Origin: Pseudomonadota bacterium
GTDB lineage: Bacteria > Chloroflexota > UBA5177 > JAJPKF01
Direction of reading: 5' to 3'
Assembly: GCA_021323865.1 (NCBI GenBank)
Contig: JAJPKF010000012.1
Span: 62,001 to 126,000 of the forward strand
Length of the DNA stretch: 64,000 nt
The position numbers and the translations under genes are program-made. Below the pieces are notes generated by a model. The model was given only the letters and a program-made list of their open reading frames with translations. It had not been told where the DNA came from and searched no databases. Positions 8,744-17,966 of the stretch are shown in pieces; positions within the stretch are counted from its first letter, which is position 1; every line of letters begins with the position of its first letter.

Positions 8744-9630
8744 GCATCCTTATTGACCAGTCGACCCGAGTCATCGTTCAGGGAATCACGGGCCGCGAGG
8801 GCGCCTTTCACACACAACAGATGCGCGAATTTGGAACGCAAGTCGTCGGCGGTGTGACCCCGGGAAGGGGCGGCACCAATGCGGAGGGCCTGCCGGTATT
8901 CAACTCCGTGCACCAGGCGGTTGATGCGGTTGGCGCAGACGCTACATGCATCTTCGTACCGGGCCGATTCGCTGCCGACGCCATTATGGAGTCTGCCGCC
9001 GCGGGCGTGAAGCTGATCGTGGCTATAACCGAGTGGATTCCGGTGCGCGACGCTATGCGAGCCCTCGAATTCGCGAGGCAGCGAGGTAGCAGAGTCGTTG
9101 GGCCTAACTGTCCAGGGCTAACGAGCGCCGGCAAGGCGAAGATCGGCATCATGCCGAATTACCTCTTCAGGCGAGGGCCGGTCGGGGTCGTGAGCCGAAG
9201 CGGGACGCTGACCTACGAGATGGTCGACGAGTTGACGAAGCGGGATATTGGACAATCTACCGTCCTCGGCATCGGGGGCGACCCGGTCATCGGCACCAAT
9301 TTTGTGGATGCGCTGCGGCTCTTCGAAGAGGACGATGAGACGCAGCTCATCGTTCTCATCGGTGAGATCGGCGGTGCCGATGAAGAGGCGGCCGCCTCAT
9401 TCATCGCAGAGAGGGGTGGAAAGCCCGTTCTCGGGTTTATCTCCGGACGGACGGCGCCTCCCGGGAAACGGATGGGCCATGCCGGAGCAATCATCACCGG
9501 CGGCGAGGGAGGTCCGGAGCAAAAGGTTGCCGCCTTAAGGGCCTCGGGAGTCGAGGTGCTGGACACTCTCGGAGATCTGGCCGACGAAGCGGCCAGACGA
9601 TGCCCCAACAAGACCGTTACGCAGGTGTGA
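8740..9630 (+). CDS. sucD: Succinyl-CoA synthetase, alpha subunit
   Basis: 296 residues. The N-terminal CoA-binding Rossmann domain has the signature [13 protein letters not shown]. The ligase domain carries phosphohistidine His247 in RMGHAGAII, which is phosphorylated during catalysis. It works as a complex with SucC, whose stop codon overlaps its ATG. The mutase gene follows 37 bases later, so the product of methylmalonyl-CoA isomerisation is the substrate of this enzyme; the order suggests one operon for propionyl-CoA use. Confidence 0.96.
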   Translation: MSILIDQSTRVIVQGITGREGAFHTQQMREFGTQVVGGVTPGRGGTNAEGLPVFNSVHQAVDAVGADATCIFVPGRFAADAIMESAAAGVKLIVAITEWIPVRDAMRALEFARQRGSRVVGPNCPGLTSAGKAKIGIMPNYLFRRGPVGVVSRSGTLTYEMVDELTKRDIGQSTVLGIGGDPVIGTNFVDALRLFEEDDETQLIVLIGEIGGADEEAAASFIAERGGKPVLGFISGRTAPPGKRMGHAGAIITGGEGGPEQKVAALRASGVEVLDTLGDLADEAARRCPNKTVTQV

Positions 9631-9667
9631 GGGGTCCGGCTCGCCGGCTCACCTCGCTCCCGGGCGC

Positions 9668-11197
9668 ATGAAGTCGTACTACACGCCGGAGGACGGATCT
9701 ACCAAAGAGCCGCCCGGCCAATTTCCGTATACTCGTGGACTGTACGAGGACATGTACCGGAAGCGGCCGTGGACCATGCGACAGTACTCCGGCTACGCCA
9801 CCGCGGCGGAGACAAACGAGCGATTCCGGCATCTCTTAACCCAGGGTCAGACGGGGCTCAGCACCGCGTTCGATCTTCCGACTCAGATGGGTTTGGATTC
9901 GGATAGTCCGAGGGCACGAGGCGAGGTCGGCCGAGTCGGGGTCGCCATCGACACGCTTGCCGATATGGAAGAGCTCTTCGGGGGCATCCCTCTCGATCAG
10001 GTGAGCACCTCGATGACCATTAACGCGACCGCCGCATGCCTGCTCCTGCTCTACGAGCTGGTCGCGGAACGCGGAGGCATATCGGGCCGGCAGCTTCGAG
10101 GCACTGTTCAGAACGACATTCTCAAGGAGTACGCCGCTCGCGGCACGTACATCTATCCGCCCGAGCCGTCCATGCGCTTAGTGACCGATCTCATGGCCTA
10201 TGCCGGTCGGGAGATTCCGGCCTGGAACACCATCTCCATCAGCGGGTATCACATACGAGAAGCGGGCTCGACTGCCGTACAGGAAGTGGCCTTTACGCTG
10301 GCCAACGCGGTTGCGTACGTCCGGGCAGGAATCTCTGCCGGTCTGAACGTCGATGAGTTTGCTCCTCGCCTTTCCTTCTTTTTCAACGTCCACAATAACC
10401 TCTTCGAAGAGGTCGCGAAGTTTCGGGCCGCGCGGCAGCTGTGGGCGGCAGTGATGCGGGACTGTTTCGGCGCCAAGGATCCCCGTTCGTGCCTCCTGCG
10501 GTTTCACGCGCAGACCGCGGGAGCCACGTTGACAGCCCAACAGCCGCTCAACAATGTGGTTCGCGTGGCCTTGCAGGCATTGGCCGCCGTGCTCGGTGGG
10601 ACTCAGAGCCTGCATACGAATGGGTTCGACGAGGCGCTGGCCCTGCCCACGCAAGAGGCCGCAACTCTGGCATTGCGCACGCAGCAGATCATTGCCTTTG
10701 AGACGGGAGTCGCCGAGGCCTCGGACCCACTTGGTGGCGCGTACATGGTTGAGGCGTTGACCGATCGCATCTCAGGAGAGGCGAAGGCGTTGATGCAAGA
10801 GATCGACGACCTCGGCGGTTCCGTTGCTGCTATTGAGGCCGGCTGGATGCAGGCCCGTATCGAGGAGGCGGCGTACGATTGGCAGCGTGGGGTGGATACG
10901 GGAACGGTCACCATCGTGGGAGTCAATCGGTTTGTCGCGGAACATGCGGTAGAGGTAGACATCCTGAGACCCGATCCCGACATGGAAACTCGTCAGGTCG
11001 AACGCCTACGGACCGTCCGTGCGGGACGTGATGGTGGCCAGGTCAAGCGGACTCTGACCGACTTGGCAGCGGCGGCGCGGGAAGGGACCGCAAATCTGCT
11101 CTACCCGATGAAAGCGGCTCTCGCCGCTTATGCGTCCATTGGCGAGGTCTCCGATACACTGCGGTCGGTCTTCGGTGAGTATCACACTGGTGGCTAG
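9668..11197 (+). CDS. Methylmalonyl-CoA mutase, large catalytic subunit (split type, no B12 domain)
   Basis: 509 residues: only the N-terminal TIM-barrel, substrate-binding half. It interconverts methylmalonyl-CoA and succinyl-CoA using adenosylcobalamin. Tyr40 (RQYSG) and Arg158 (RGTYIYPP) are 118 residues apart, the same spacing as Tyr89 and Arg207 of the Propionibacterium enzyme, and His195 matches His244. Tyr plus Arg separates methylmalonyl-CoA mutase from isobutyryl- and 2-hydroxyisobutyryl-CoA mutases. The cobalamin domain (DxHxxG) is absent here and next door, so a separate small subunit must exist elsewhere. A cobalamin adenosyltransferase lies at 24310. Confidence 0.93.
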   Translation: MKSYYTPEDGSTKEPPGQFPYTRGLYEDMYRKRPWTMRQYSGYATAAETNERFRHLLTQGQTGLSTAFDLPTQMGLDSDSPRARGEVGRVGVAIDTLADMEELFGGIPLDQVSTSMTINATAACLLLLYELVAERGGISGRQLRGTVQNDILKEYAARGTYIYPPEPSMRLVTDLMAYAGREIPAWNTISISGYHIREAGSTAVQEVAFTLANAVAYVRAGISAGLNVDEFAPRLSFFFNVHNNLFEEVAKFRAARQLWAAVMRDCFGAKDPRSCLLRFHAQTAGATLTAQQPLNNVVRVALQALAAVLGGTQSLHTNGFDEALALPTQEAATLALRTQQIIAFETGVAEASDPLGGAYMVEALTDRISGEAKALMQEIDDLGGSVAAIEAGWMQARIEEAAYDWQRGVDTGTVTIVGVNRFVAEHAVEVDILRPDPDMETRQVERLRTVRAGRDGGQVKRTLTDLAAAAREGTANLLYPMKAALAAYASIGEVSDTLRSVFGEYHTGG

Positions 11198-11244
11198 CTC
11201 GACTCAAGCGCGACGCACAGGGAGCAGGCCATATCCGAGAGCTG

Positions 11245-12816
11245 TTGAGTGAAAGCCAGGTGACCCGGGACGGACAGTTGCCACTAGATCGGTTGCGGGC
11301 ACTGGCCGAGGAGGCGAAGGAGCCGGCGGGAGCCGCCGGCACAAAACGACAGCACGATCGAGGCAAGCTGACCGCGCGAGAACGCATTGACCTACTCCTC
11401 GATCCAGGCAGCTTCGTCGAGATGGACCGGTTCGCGGTGCATCGAGCTCATGAGTTCGGCATGAGCCGAAAGCGCTTTCTCGGCGACGCGGTGATTACGG
11501 GTCACGGTCTCATCGACGGCCGTAAGGTGTTTGTGTTCTCCCAGGACTTCGCCGTGTTTGGGGGATCGCTTGGCGAGGTGTTCGCAGAAAAGATCGTGAA
11601 AATCATGGATCTCGCCATGCGAATGGGCTGTCCGATCATCGGCATCAACGACTCGGGAGGAGCGCGAATCCAGGAGGGCGTGGTGAGCCTCGGTGGCTAC
11701 GCGGAGATTTTCTACCGCAACGTCATGGCGTCTGGGGTGGTGCCGCAGCTCTCGGTCATCGCCGGCCCCTGCGCGGGAGGGGCCGTCTACTCCCCCGCGA
11801 TCACGGACTTCATCTTCATGGTCGAAGACATTGCCTACATGTTCATCACGGGCCCCGACGTAGTCAAGGCGGTCACCGGTCAGGAGGTCTCCTTCGACGC
11901 GCTTGGCGGCGCCGCGACTCACATGGAGCGCAGTGGTGTGGCCCACCTAACGGCCCCCAACGAGGAGTCGGTGTTTGAGCTGGTCCGCGGTGTCCTGAGC
12001 TTCCTTCCCTCCAACAATCTGGACGACCCACCGATGGTCGAGACGTCGGACCCCCCGAACCGAAGCTGCGAAGCTCTGACCAACCTCATCCCGGAGTCGC
12101 CCAGCAGGCCCTATGACATGAAGTCGGTGATCACGGCAGTCGTGGACGACGAAGACTTCCTTGAGCTGCAGCCAGGCTATGCGCGCAACATTGTGATTGG
12201 TCTCGCCCGGCTGGGAGGACATCCACTCGGCATTGTTGCGAACCAGCCGGCCCATCTCGCCGGGGTATTGGACATCGCGGCCAGCGAAAAGGCCGCACGT
12301 TTCGTGCGCATGTGTGACTGCTTCAATCTCCCGCTACTCACCTTTGTGGACGTACCGGGATTCCTTCCAGGGACGGATCAGGAGCACGGGGGCATCATCC
12401 GCCATGGCGCGAAGCTGCTGTATGCATTTGCCGAGGCCACCGTTCCGAAACTCACTGTCATTACCAGGAAGGCCTACGGCGGTGCCTACGACGTGATGTC
12501 GTCGAAGCACATTCGAGCTGACTTCAACTTCGCGTGGCCCTCGGCCGAAGTTGCGGTGATGGGACCGGACGCGGCTGTGCGCGTGATCTTCCGGCGGGAG
12601 ATCGAGCAGGCTGAAGATAAGGCCGCCAGGGAGCAGGAGCTCGTGGCGGACTATCGTCAGCGTTTTGCCAACCCCTATACGGCGGCAGAGCGAGGATACG
12701 TGGACGACGTGATCGAGCCGCAGGAGACGCGAGCGAGATTGTCCCGAGCCCTGGAGTTGAGTCTCACGAAGCGAGCCAGCCTCCCGCCCAAGAAGCATGG
12801 AAACATCCCCCTCTGA
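11245..12816 (+). CDS. Acyl-CoA carboxylase carboxyltransferase (beta) subunit, PccB/MmdA type
   Basis: 523 residues, typical of propionyl-CoA carboxylase beta or methylmalonyl-CoA decarboxylase alpha subunits. Two crotonase-like halves carry oxyanion-hole glycines ([12 protein letters not shown] about 131-142; [11 protein letters not shown] about 174-184; [10 protein letters not shown] in the C half). With a biotin carboxylase and carrier, both outside the window, it would make methylmalonyl-CoA from propionyl-CoA, feeding the mutase just upstream. The start is a TTG at 11245 (or GTG at 11260). The small epsilon-like ORF overlapping its end favours a carboxylase over a sodium-pumping decarboxylase. 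Confidence 0.92.
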   Translation: MSESQVTRDGQLPLDRLRALAEEAKEPAGAAGTKRQHDRGKLTARERIDLLLDPGSFVEMDRFAVHRAHEFGMSRKRFLGDAVITGHGLIDGRKVFVFSQDFAVFGGSLGEVFAEKIVKIMDLAMRMGCPIIGINDSGGARIQEGVVSLGGYAEIFYRNVMASGVVPQLSVIAGPCAGGAVYSPAITDFIFMVEDIAYMFITGPDVVKAVTGQEVSFDALGGAATHMERSGVAHLTAPNEESVFELVRGVLSFLPSNNLDDPPMVETSDPPNRSCEALTNLIPESPSRPYDMKSVITAVVDDEDFLELQPGYARNIVIGLARLGGHPLGIVANQPAHLAGVLDIAASEKAARFVRMCDCFNLPLLTFVDVPGFLPGTDQEHGGIIRHGAKLLYAFAEATVPKLTVITRKAYGGAYDVMSSKHIRADFNFAWPSAEVAVMGPDAAVRVIFRREIEQAEDKAAREQELVADYRQRFANPYTAAERGYVDDVIEPQETRARLSRALELSLTKRASLPPKKHGNIPL

Positions 12817-12982
12817 GCCGTCCGAGGAGGAGGTGGCGGCCATCGTGGCGGCTCTGCTCATCCAAGGGGAGGCAGAGGACCAGAGGGAAACCCAAGAGCC
12901 TCGTTCTCGTTGGGTCGAAGCTGCCCGACGGGAGGCCGTCGCGCGTCTGATTCGAGCCAATTGGAGCCGGCGAGCCGGATAG
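12797..12982 (+). CDS. Small acyl-CoA carboxylase epsilon-like protein
   Basis: 61 residues from an ATG inside the last codons of the carboxyltransferase gene (20-base overlap). An acidic N-terminus leads into an amphipathic helix ([12 protein letters not shown]), then a charged linker and a C-terminal [15 protein letters not shown] segment. This layout (helix, linker, W-x-x-A-A-R) resembles the epsilon subunit of actinobacterial acyl-CoA carboxylases and the small OadG-like partners of these enzymes. Position and overlap support a subunit or assembly role; similarity is judged by eye only. Confidence 0.65.
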   Translation: METSPSEPSEEEVAAIVAALLIQGEAEDQRETQEPRSRWVEAARREAVARLIRANWSRRAG

Positions 12983-12989
12983 TTATACT
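12961..12989 (+). promoter_or_regulatory. Candidate promoter of the cold-shock gene
   Basis: TTGGAG, a 17-base spacer, then TATACT (5 of 6 to the -10 consensus) at 12984-12989. It would give an untranslated leader of about 80 bases before the TTG start at 13075, in keeping with cold-shock genes. The -35 box is weak. Confidence 0.45.
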
Positions 12990-13074
12990 GATTGCGTGAC
13001 TGCGCCGGCCGCCCTCGCTGCGCCGTGCCGTCACAGATTTCTAGTCGCTTGTAGCGCTGAAGGAGAAGTTACCG

Positions 13075-13308
13075 TTGACGACCGGAACCATCAAGAAGCT
13101 GGTGCGAGAACGCGGGTTTGGATTTATCGAAGAACCCAATGGACAGGACATTTTCTTTCACGCGTCGGGCGTGCAGGGTGTCCAATTTGACGAGCTCGAA
13201 GAGGGCGAAACGGTGGAGTACGAGGCTGAGTCCGACACCAAGGGCAGAGGGCAGCGGGCAGTAAACGTTCGTGTGGGCTCAGGCTCAACGGGTGGCTCTG
13301 CGCTTTAG
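13075..13308 (+). CDS. Cold-shock domain protein (CspA family)
   Basis: 77 residues, one OB-fold cold-shock domain. It carries RNP1 (GFGFI) and RNP2 (DIFFH), which bind single-stranded RNA and DNA. The start is a TTG, chosen because a strong AAGGAGA lies 8 to 10 bases upstream and the fold begins at TTGTIKKL. A C-terminal Gly/Ser-rich tail follows the domain. It stands alone with its own likely promoter, between the carboxylase genes and pgsA. Confidence 0.93.
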   Translation: MTTGTIKKLVRERGFGFIEEPNGQDIFFHASGVQGVQFDELEEGETVEYEAESDTKGRGQRAVNVRVGSGSTGGSAL

Positions 13309-13345
13309 AAGCGGTTAGCCGTCGCGACGGGCGGGGGAGGAGGTC

Positions 13346-13969
13346 GTGCTGACCTGGCCCCACCTCCTCAGCATCTCGCGTATCGCGGCGGCTATTCCTA
13401 TCTCTGTCCTGATCCTCAGCGGGGGACCGGGTCGCTACCTCGCCGCGGCCATCTTGTTCGCGATTGTGTCGCTTACGGATCTGCTTGATGGGCCCCTCGC
13501 TCGAAGAGGCAGAGTCGTCGGCCCTTTGGGGGTGTATCTCGATACGACAGCGGACAAAGTCCTCGTCAGCGTGGTCCTCATTGCGCTCGCGGCCGGTCAT
13601 CTAGTCGACGTCTGGATGGTAATGGTGATCGTGGCGCGCGAGTTCCTGGTTTCCGGAATCCGGACGCTGGCTGCAGTGCAAGGATTCGTCGTTCAGGCGA
13701 ATTTCGCCGGAAAGATCAAGACGACCGTCACTCTGGCTGCCATCGTCCTCGTGCTGTTGGTTGCCGCTGGATCGACCTCACACGGAGGGCATGTGCAGAC
13801 GGTGCCTCGAATTGGAATGGTCGTCGCGACGATTCTCACGCTCTATTCGGGGATTATGTATCTCATCTCGGCCAGAAGCCTTTTTGTGCCGGCACTTCGG
13901 ACATCCGAACGGCTCGGTCAGGACGCGGTGGCCGCGCACCGAGAATCGATGCCCGAGCGGTCCCCTTGA
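13346..13969 (+). CDS. pgsA: CDP-diacylglycerol-glycerol-3-phosphate 3-phosphatidyltransferase
   Basis: 207 residues, several membrane helices. The CDP-alcohol phosphotransferase signature is complete: Asp-x2-Asp-Gly-x2-Ala-Arg-x8-Gly-x3-Asp-x3-Asp, running from DLLDGPLARR to YLDTTADK. It makes phosphatidylglycerophosphate, the first committed step to phosphatidylglycerol, in the membrane. The GTG start has GGGGGAGGAGG just before it. Its stop overlaps the plsY start (TTGA), so two steps of phospholipid synthesis are coupled. Confidence 0.9.
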   Translation: MLTWPHLLSISRIAAAIPISVLILSGGPGRYLAAAILFAIVSLTDLLDGPLARRGRVVGPLGVYLDTTADKVLVSVVLIALAAGHLVDVWMVMVIVAREFLVSGIRTLAAVQGFVVQANFAGKIKTTVTLAAIVLVLLVAAGSTSHGGHVQTVPRIGMVVATILTLYSGIMYLISARSLFVPALRTSERLGQDAVAAHRESMPERSP

Positions 13970-14574
13970 CGGGAGTAGTAGAGACGGCAGTGCTGGCCGT
14001 GGCCGCCTACCTTCTCGGCTCGATTCCCTCCGGGCTCATCCTCACTCGTGCGACGACCGGTGCGGATGTGCGGGCCTGCGCAAGTGGCAACATCGGAGCG
14101 GCCAACGTGTCCCGGGTGGCGGGCATGAGGACGGGTGTCGCGGTCCTCATCCTCGATATGGCGAAGGGCTTCGTGCCGGTGATCCTGGGCCGATTGCTGG
14201 GTCTCGACCCTACGGAACTGGCAATCATTGCCGGCATCGCCGTCCTTGGTCACATCTTTTCCGCCTTCCTGCGATTTAAGGGAGGAAAGGGGGTGGCGAC
14301 AGCCCTAGGTGTGATGCTGGCACTGGCACCCCTTCCCGCGGCAGTCGCCTGCATCGTCTGGCTCCTGGCTCTCGCCGTCTGGAAGTACTCATCGCTGGCG
14401 TCGCTCCTTGCGCTGGCGGCGATGCCGGTGCTGTTGGCGCTGTTCGATCAACCTTCGGCATACATTCCCCTCGCTTTCGGTCTGTGGCTGGTTGCGCTCT
14501 ATACGCATCGCGACAACATCCAGCGCCTGTCGAGCGGTCGGGAGAACCGAATCGGCGATCAATCGGTTGCCTGA
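13966..14574 (+). CDS. plsY: Acyl-phosphate:glycerol-3-phosphate acyltransferase
   Basis: 202 residues with about five membrane helices. All three PlsY motifs are present: GSIPSG, SGNIGAANVSR and GHIFSAFLRFKGGKGVAT. It transfers an acyl group from acyl-phosphate to glycerol-3-phosphate to give lysophosphatidate. It begins with TTG, overlapping the pgsA stop. Its own 3' end overlaps the likely start of the downstream reductase. Confidence 0.93.
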   Translation: MTGVVETAVLAVAAYLLGSIPSGLILTRATTGADVRACASGNIGAANVSRVAGMRTGVAVLILDMAKGFVPVILGRLLGLDPTELAIIAGIAVLGHIFSAFLRFKGGKGVATALGVMLALAPLPAAVACIVWLLALAVWKYSSLASLLALAAMPVLLALFDQPSAYIPLAFGLWLVALYTHRDNIQRLSSGRENRIGDQSVA

Positions 14575-15640
14575 GGGCCCTCGAGTAGCCGTACTCGGGG
14601 CCGGGGCAGTGGGATGCTACCTCGGAGGCATGATCCAAGCTGCAGGGTGGCCAACTTGCTTGATTGGACGGGAATGGCGGCTGGCGCCCGTCCGCTCACA
14701 CGGCCTCGTTGTCCAAGATGCGAACGGATCTTCTCGCGCGATACCCATCCGGGTGGCAACCGAGTCCGACTCTGTGCCGAGCGGATTCGACGTCGTGGTG
14801 TTGACCGTCAAGGCGTACGCGGTGGCCACGGCTCTCGCCGATCTTCGGCCGCTGGTGGGGAATACGGGGCTGATCCTCGCGGCTCAAAATGGTGTCGGTT
14901 CTGATCCTCTGCTCCTGGATGCCTTTGGGGCCGATCGAGTCGTGGCCCTCACCACGACGAGCAGCCTGGACATGCCGGCCCCGGGTGTGGTGCGGTGCCA
15001 CAACTCCTCGGGTGGCCTCGCCTTCAGCTACTTCAATCCACCGGCCGTCCCGCTCGACCTTCCGTCACTGTTTGCCGGGACCAGGACACACCTGAGGGAA
15101 GTGCCGCGACCCGATAGTTTGCGATGGTCGAAGCTCGCGCTCAATTCCGTCGCCGCCGCCCTGTGCGCCATCCTCGATGCGGACCCGGCCGAGATTGCCT
15201 CCCATCCCCGGCTACTGGAGATCGAGCGGCTGGCGCTCCAGGAAACGCGAGCCGTTCTAAAGGCGGCAGGCATCCGGCCCGTCGATCTTCCCGGATATCC
15301 GGTGCGGGCGCTTCTCGCGCTCGCACGGTTACCGGCTCCCCTGTTCCGGACGGCCGTTGGTCGCTCGATTCGCCAGGGCCGCGGCAGCCGGTCTCCGGGC
15401 CTGCGACGCGATGTGCAAGCGGGTGGGCCCAGCGAGATTGATTACCTCAACGGCGCCGTGGTTCGCATGGGCCGAGAGGTGGGTGTGGGCACGCCGATTA
15501 ACGAGTGTCTGTACGACCTGGTCCGAAGCGTGGAGACTTCGCCGGACGACCGGGAACGGCTGGCCGGACGTGCCACGCTGCTCGCCTCGACCGTCCTCGA
15601 TCGCCGGCCGTCCAGTCGGCCGGCCGTCCGCGCTACCTGA
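14567..15640 (+). CDS. 2-dehydropantoate 2-reductase family protein (ApbA/PanE)
   Basis: 357 residues. An N-terminal NADP-binding Rossmann motif (AVLGAGAVGCYLGG), the second-motif lysine in VLTVKAYA and the AAQNGVGS loop are typical of ketopantoate reductases; the C-terminal helical domain holds the substrate-binding segment KLALNSVAAAL. The likely reaction is reduction of ketopantoate to pantoate for CoA synthesis, though the family also contains other 2-oxoacid reductases. The TTG at 14567, overlapping the plsY stop, is the only start that keeps the full Rossmann strand. The 3' end overlaps a convergent small gene by 8 bases. Confidence 0.82.
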   Translation: MPEGPRVAVLGAGAVGCYLGGMIQAAGWPTCLIGREWRLAPVRSHGLVVQDANGSSRAIPIRVATESDSVPSGFDVVVLTVKAYAVATALADLRPLVGNTGLILAAQNGVGSDPLLLDAFGADRVVALTTTSSLDMPAPGVVRCHNSSGGLAFSYFNPPAVPLDLPSLFAGTRTHLREVPRPDSLRWSKLALNSVAAALCAILDADPAEIASHPRLLEIERLALQETRAVLKAAGIRPVDLPGYPVRALLALARLPAPLFRTAVGRSIRQGRGSRSPGLRRDVQAGGPSEIDYLNGAVVRMGREVGVGTPINECLYDLVRSVETSPDDRERLAGRATLLASTVLDRRPSSRPAVRAT

Positions 15641-15842
15641 GCGCCGTCACCCACCGGGCGGTCCAGGGCTCCAAGCCCAGCTCTTGGAGACGAAAGAGAT
15701 CTCGTGTCGAAATTGCCTGCCGCTCCTCCTCCGTGAGGTCGAACCCACTGAGCGCGGCCACTCCGTGAGTCTGTTCGAAGAAGCGAAAGTCTTTATCCGT
15801 CATGAGTCGGGTAACGGCTTGCTGCATTCCCGCGACGCTCAT
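15633..15842 (-). CDS. Small LigA-subunit-like helical protein
   Basis: 69 residues, predicted all-helical. It has the pattern of the small alpha subunit of LigAB-type extradiol dioxygenases: a helix with AVTRLMTDKDFRFFEQ, then GFDLTEEERQAI, then a final helix DLFRLQELGLEP. Stand-alone copies occur far from any dioxygenase, and no catalytic LigB partner is seen here, so function is unknown. A G-rich stretch (GGGGGGCAC) precedes the ATG. It overlaps the end of the reductase gene by 8 bases. Confidence 0.6.
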   Translation of the reverse strand: MSVAGMQQAVTRLMTDKDFRFFEQTHGVAALSGFDLTEEERQAISTRDLFRLQELGLEPWTARWVTALR

Positions 15843-15918
15843 GTGCCCCCCGTCGTGATTCTCCCGATTGTAGGTTGCCCCACAGCGGACAGAATTGAAT
15901 GGTGCCTAGGGAGCGGCC

Positions 15919-17037
15919 GTGAGCACTGAGGCGAGAGTGTCTATTCTCGAGAACCTACGACTGGAACGCGTTGGAGTCGTACTCGAACCTGAGCCTGGAA
16001 ACCCCCAGGAGGTGTGGGGCGTTCTCAACCCTGGAAGCTGTCGCACTCCGGATGGCCGTCTCTTCCTCTATCCGCGCATGGTGGCGGAGGGGAACTACTC
16101 CCGGATCGGACGCGTGGAGGTGACGCGCCCTAGGCCGGAAGTAGGCCCTGAGCTGGTGCGTCGAGGTATTGCGCTCCAGCCTGAGGCCGACTATGAGTAC
16201 GACACCCGCAGCCACGGGGGAGTGGAGGATCCGCGGATCACCTACCTGCCTCGACTCCGGCAGTACGTCATGACCTACACCGCACTGGGACGGCTTGGTC
16301 CCCGGATCGCCCTTGCCCGATCGCTTGATGGAGTGAGCTGGGAGCGCCTCGGTCTCCTGGAATTTGTGGGTGACACCGGCGTCGACTTCGGGAGGTACGG
16401 CAATAAAGACGGAGTGCTCTTTCCGTTGCCGATTAACGATCCAGCCGGCAAACCGGCCTATGCCTTGCTGCACCGACCGACCTACCTGATGCACAACGAG
16501 GATGGAACCATTCATCAGGTCTTGCCGCCGGGCATCGAAGACTCCCGCGCGTCGATTTGGATATCCTATATCGACGCGGACGTGGTCCACGACGACCCGA
16601 ATCAATTGACGCGGGTGCACGAGACCCGATTCTTCGCCGGTCCGCGGGAACCCTGGGAGCGACTGAAGATCGGTGCGGGAACGCCTCCGTTGTTGACTAC
16701 CGACGGCTGGCTCATCTTCTATCACGGAGTGGCTGGGAAGGAGCCTGAGTCGGCTACTTCAAGCAAGCATGTGTGCTATCAGGCCGGCCTCATGCTCTTG
16801 GATCGTGACGATCCCACGGCCATCCTCTTCCGTAGTGGCGAGCCGGTGCTCAGTCCCACTGGCGCCTCCGAACAGGACGGTGTGGTGCAGAACGTAGTCT
16901 TTCCCACCGCCCTCGATGTGCAGGCTCATCGGTTGGATGTGTATTACGGCGCCGCCGACACGAGAGTGGGGCTCGCGACGGCAGAGTCTTCCACATTGCG
17001 GGTCCTACAGCCCCCATCGGCTCCGGAACCGCCGTGA
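15919..17037 (+). CDS. Glycoside hydrolase family 130 protein (beta-mannoside phosphorylase type)
   Basis: 372 residues forming a five-bladed propeller-type fold. GH130 hallmarks are visible: GGVEDPRIT with the catalytic Asp, NKDGVLFP, the substrate loop EDSRASIW, and the phosphate-binding region near YHGV. Members phosphorolyse or hydrolyse beta-mannosides; the exact substrate cannot be read from sequence. No signal peptide, so it is cytoplasmic. It starts with GTG (GGGAGC upstream) and ends overlapping fabD by GTGA. Its position before a fatty-acid gene is probably an operon of convenience. Confidence 0.87.
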   Translation: MSTEARVSILENLRLERVGVVLEPEPGNPQEVWGVLNPGSCRTPDGRLFLYPRMVAEGNYSRIGRVEVTRPRPEVGPELVRRGIALQPEADYEYDTRSHGGVEDPRITYLPRLRQYVMTYTALGRLGPRIALARSLDGVSWERLGLLEFVGDTGVDFGRYGNKDGVLFPLPINDPAGKPAYALLHRPTYLMHNEDGTIHQVLPPGIEDSRASIWISYIDADVVHDDPNQLTRVHETRFFAGPREPWERLKIGAGTPPLLTTDGWLIFYHGVAGKEPESATSSKHVCYQAGLMLLDRDDPTAILFRSGEPVLSPTGASEQDGVVQNVVFPTALDVQAHRLDVYYGAADTRVGLATAESSTLRVLQPPSAPEPP

Positions 17038-17966
17038 GTCACTCTGAGTTCGCGTTCGTCTTCCCGGGCCAGGGGGCGCAAAAGCCGGGAATGGGCCGAG
17101 AGGTGGCCGAGCGGTACCCGGAGGCAGCACGAATCTTCCGTGAAGCGGATGAGATTTTGGGGTTCCCGGTCAGCCGGCTTTGCTTCGAGGGCCCGGCGGA
17201 CGAGCTTGTACGAACTGAGAACACCCAGCCGGCATTGTTCACGACGAGCGTCGCCGTCCTCCGGGCGGTCTCCAACCACATGGCACCGGCCGCGGTCGCA
17301 GGCCACAGTGTCGGCGAGTATGCTGCCCTGGTCGCTGCCGGCGCCGTCTCATTCGAAGATGCTCTCCCCGTCGTGCGGCTTCGTGGTGAACTCATGGCTG
17401 ACGCGGTCGAGAACACACCCGGGGGCATGGCCGCCCTTATGGGCGCCTCGGAAGCAATGGCCGGGGAAATATGCCGTGACGCCTCGACCGCCGGGCTCGT
17501 GGAGCCGTCCAACCTCAACTCACCGACTCAGATCGTCGTCTCGGGAGAGTCGCCGGCCGTTGCACGAGCTGTCGAGGTTGCCAAGTCTCGGGGGGTACGC
17601 GCGGTTCGTTTGAACGTCGGGGCGCCATTTCACTGCAGCCTCATGAAACCGGTGCAAAGCGGCCTGGAGCCGGCACTCAATGCGCTTCCCATTCATACTC
17701 CTGACGTGCCGGTCGTGGCCAATGCAACCGGTGACTACGTGCAGTCGGCGGAGGAGATTCGAGCCGCGCTTCTCAGCCAGGTCGTCAAGCCGGTCCTGTG
17801 GACGGCATCAATCGAGCGGATGAACGCGGAGGGCCTACACCGCTTCGTCGAGATTGGTCCCGGCCGTGTCTTGAGTGGGCTCGTCGCCTCGATCGACCCC
17901 GGTGCGGAGACGGTAGCGGTCGGCACTCCGGACGACGTCGAGAAGCTGGCCCTCCAGGCCGGCTAG
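17034..17966 (+). CDS. fabD: Malonyl-CoA:ACP transacylase
   Basis: 310 residues. It loads malonyl groups onto acyl carrier protein for fatty-acid synthesis. The N-terminus carries GQGAQKPGMG; the nucleophile is Ser92 in GHSVGEY, numbered as in E. coli, and the catalytic His200 is in APFHCSLM. The GTG start overlaps the GH130 stop. Its last 132 bases overlap the convergent cofC gene; the C-terminal sequence (AVGTPDDVEKL) is normal for FabD. Confidence 0.95.
   Translation: MSHSEFAFVFPGQGAQKPGMGREVAERYPEAARIFREADEILGFPVSRLCFEGPADELVRTENTQPALFTTSVAVLRAVSNHMAPAAVAGHSVGEYAALVAAGAVSFEDALPVVRLRGELMADAVENTPGGMAALMGASEAMAGEICRDASTAGLVEPSNLNSPTQIVVSGESPAVARAVEVAKSRGVRAVRLNVGAPFHCSLMKPVQSGLEPALNALPIHTPDVPVVANATGDYVQSAEEIRAALLSQVVKPVLWTASIERMNAEGLHRFVEIGPGRVLSGLVASIDPGAETVAVGTPDDVEKLALQAG

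Noticed and set aside
13319-13330. Perfect 12-base palindrome CCGTCGCGACGG between the cold-shock gene and pgsA
   Set aside because: No loop, no T-tract and no link to a promoter; likely by chance in GC-rich sequence.
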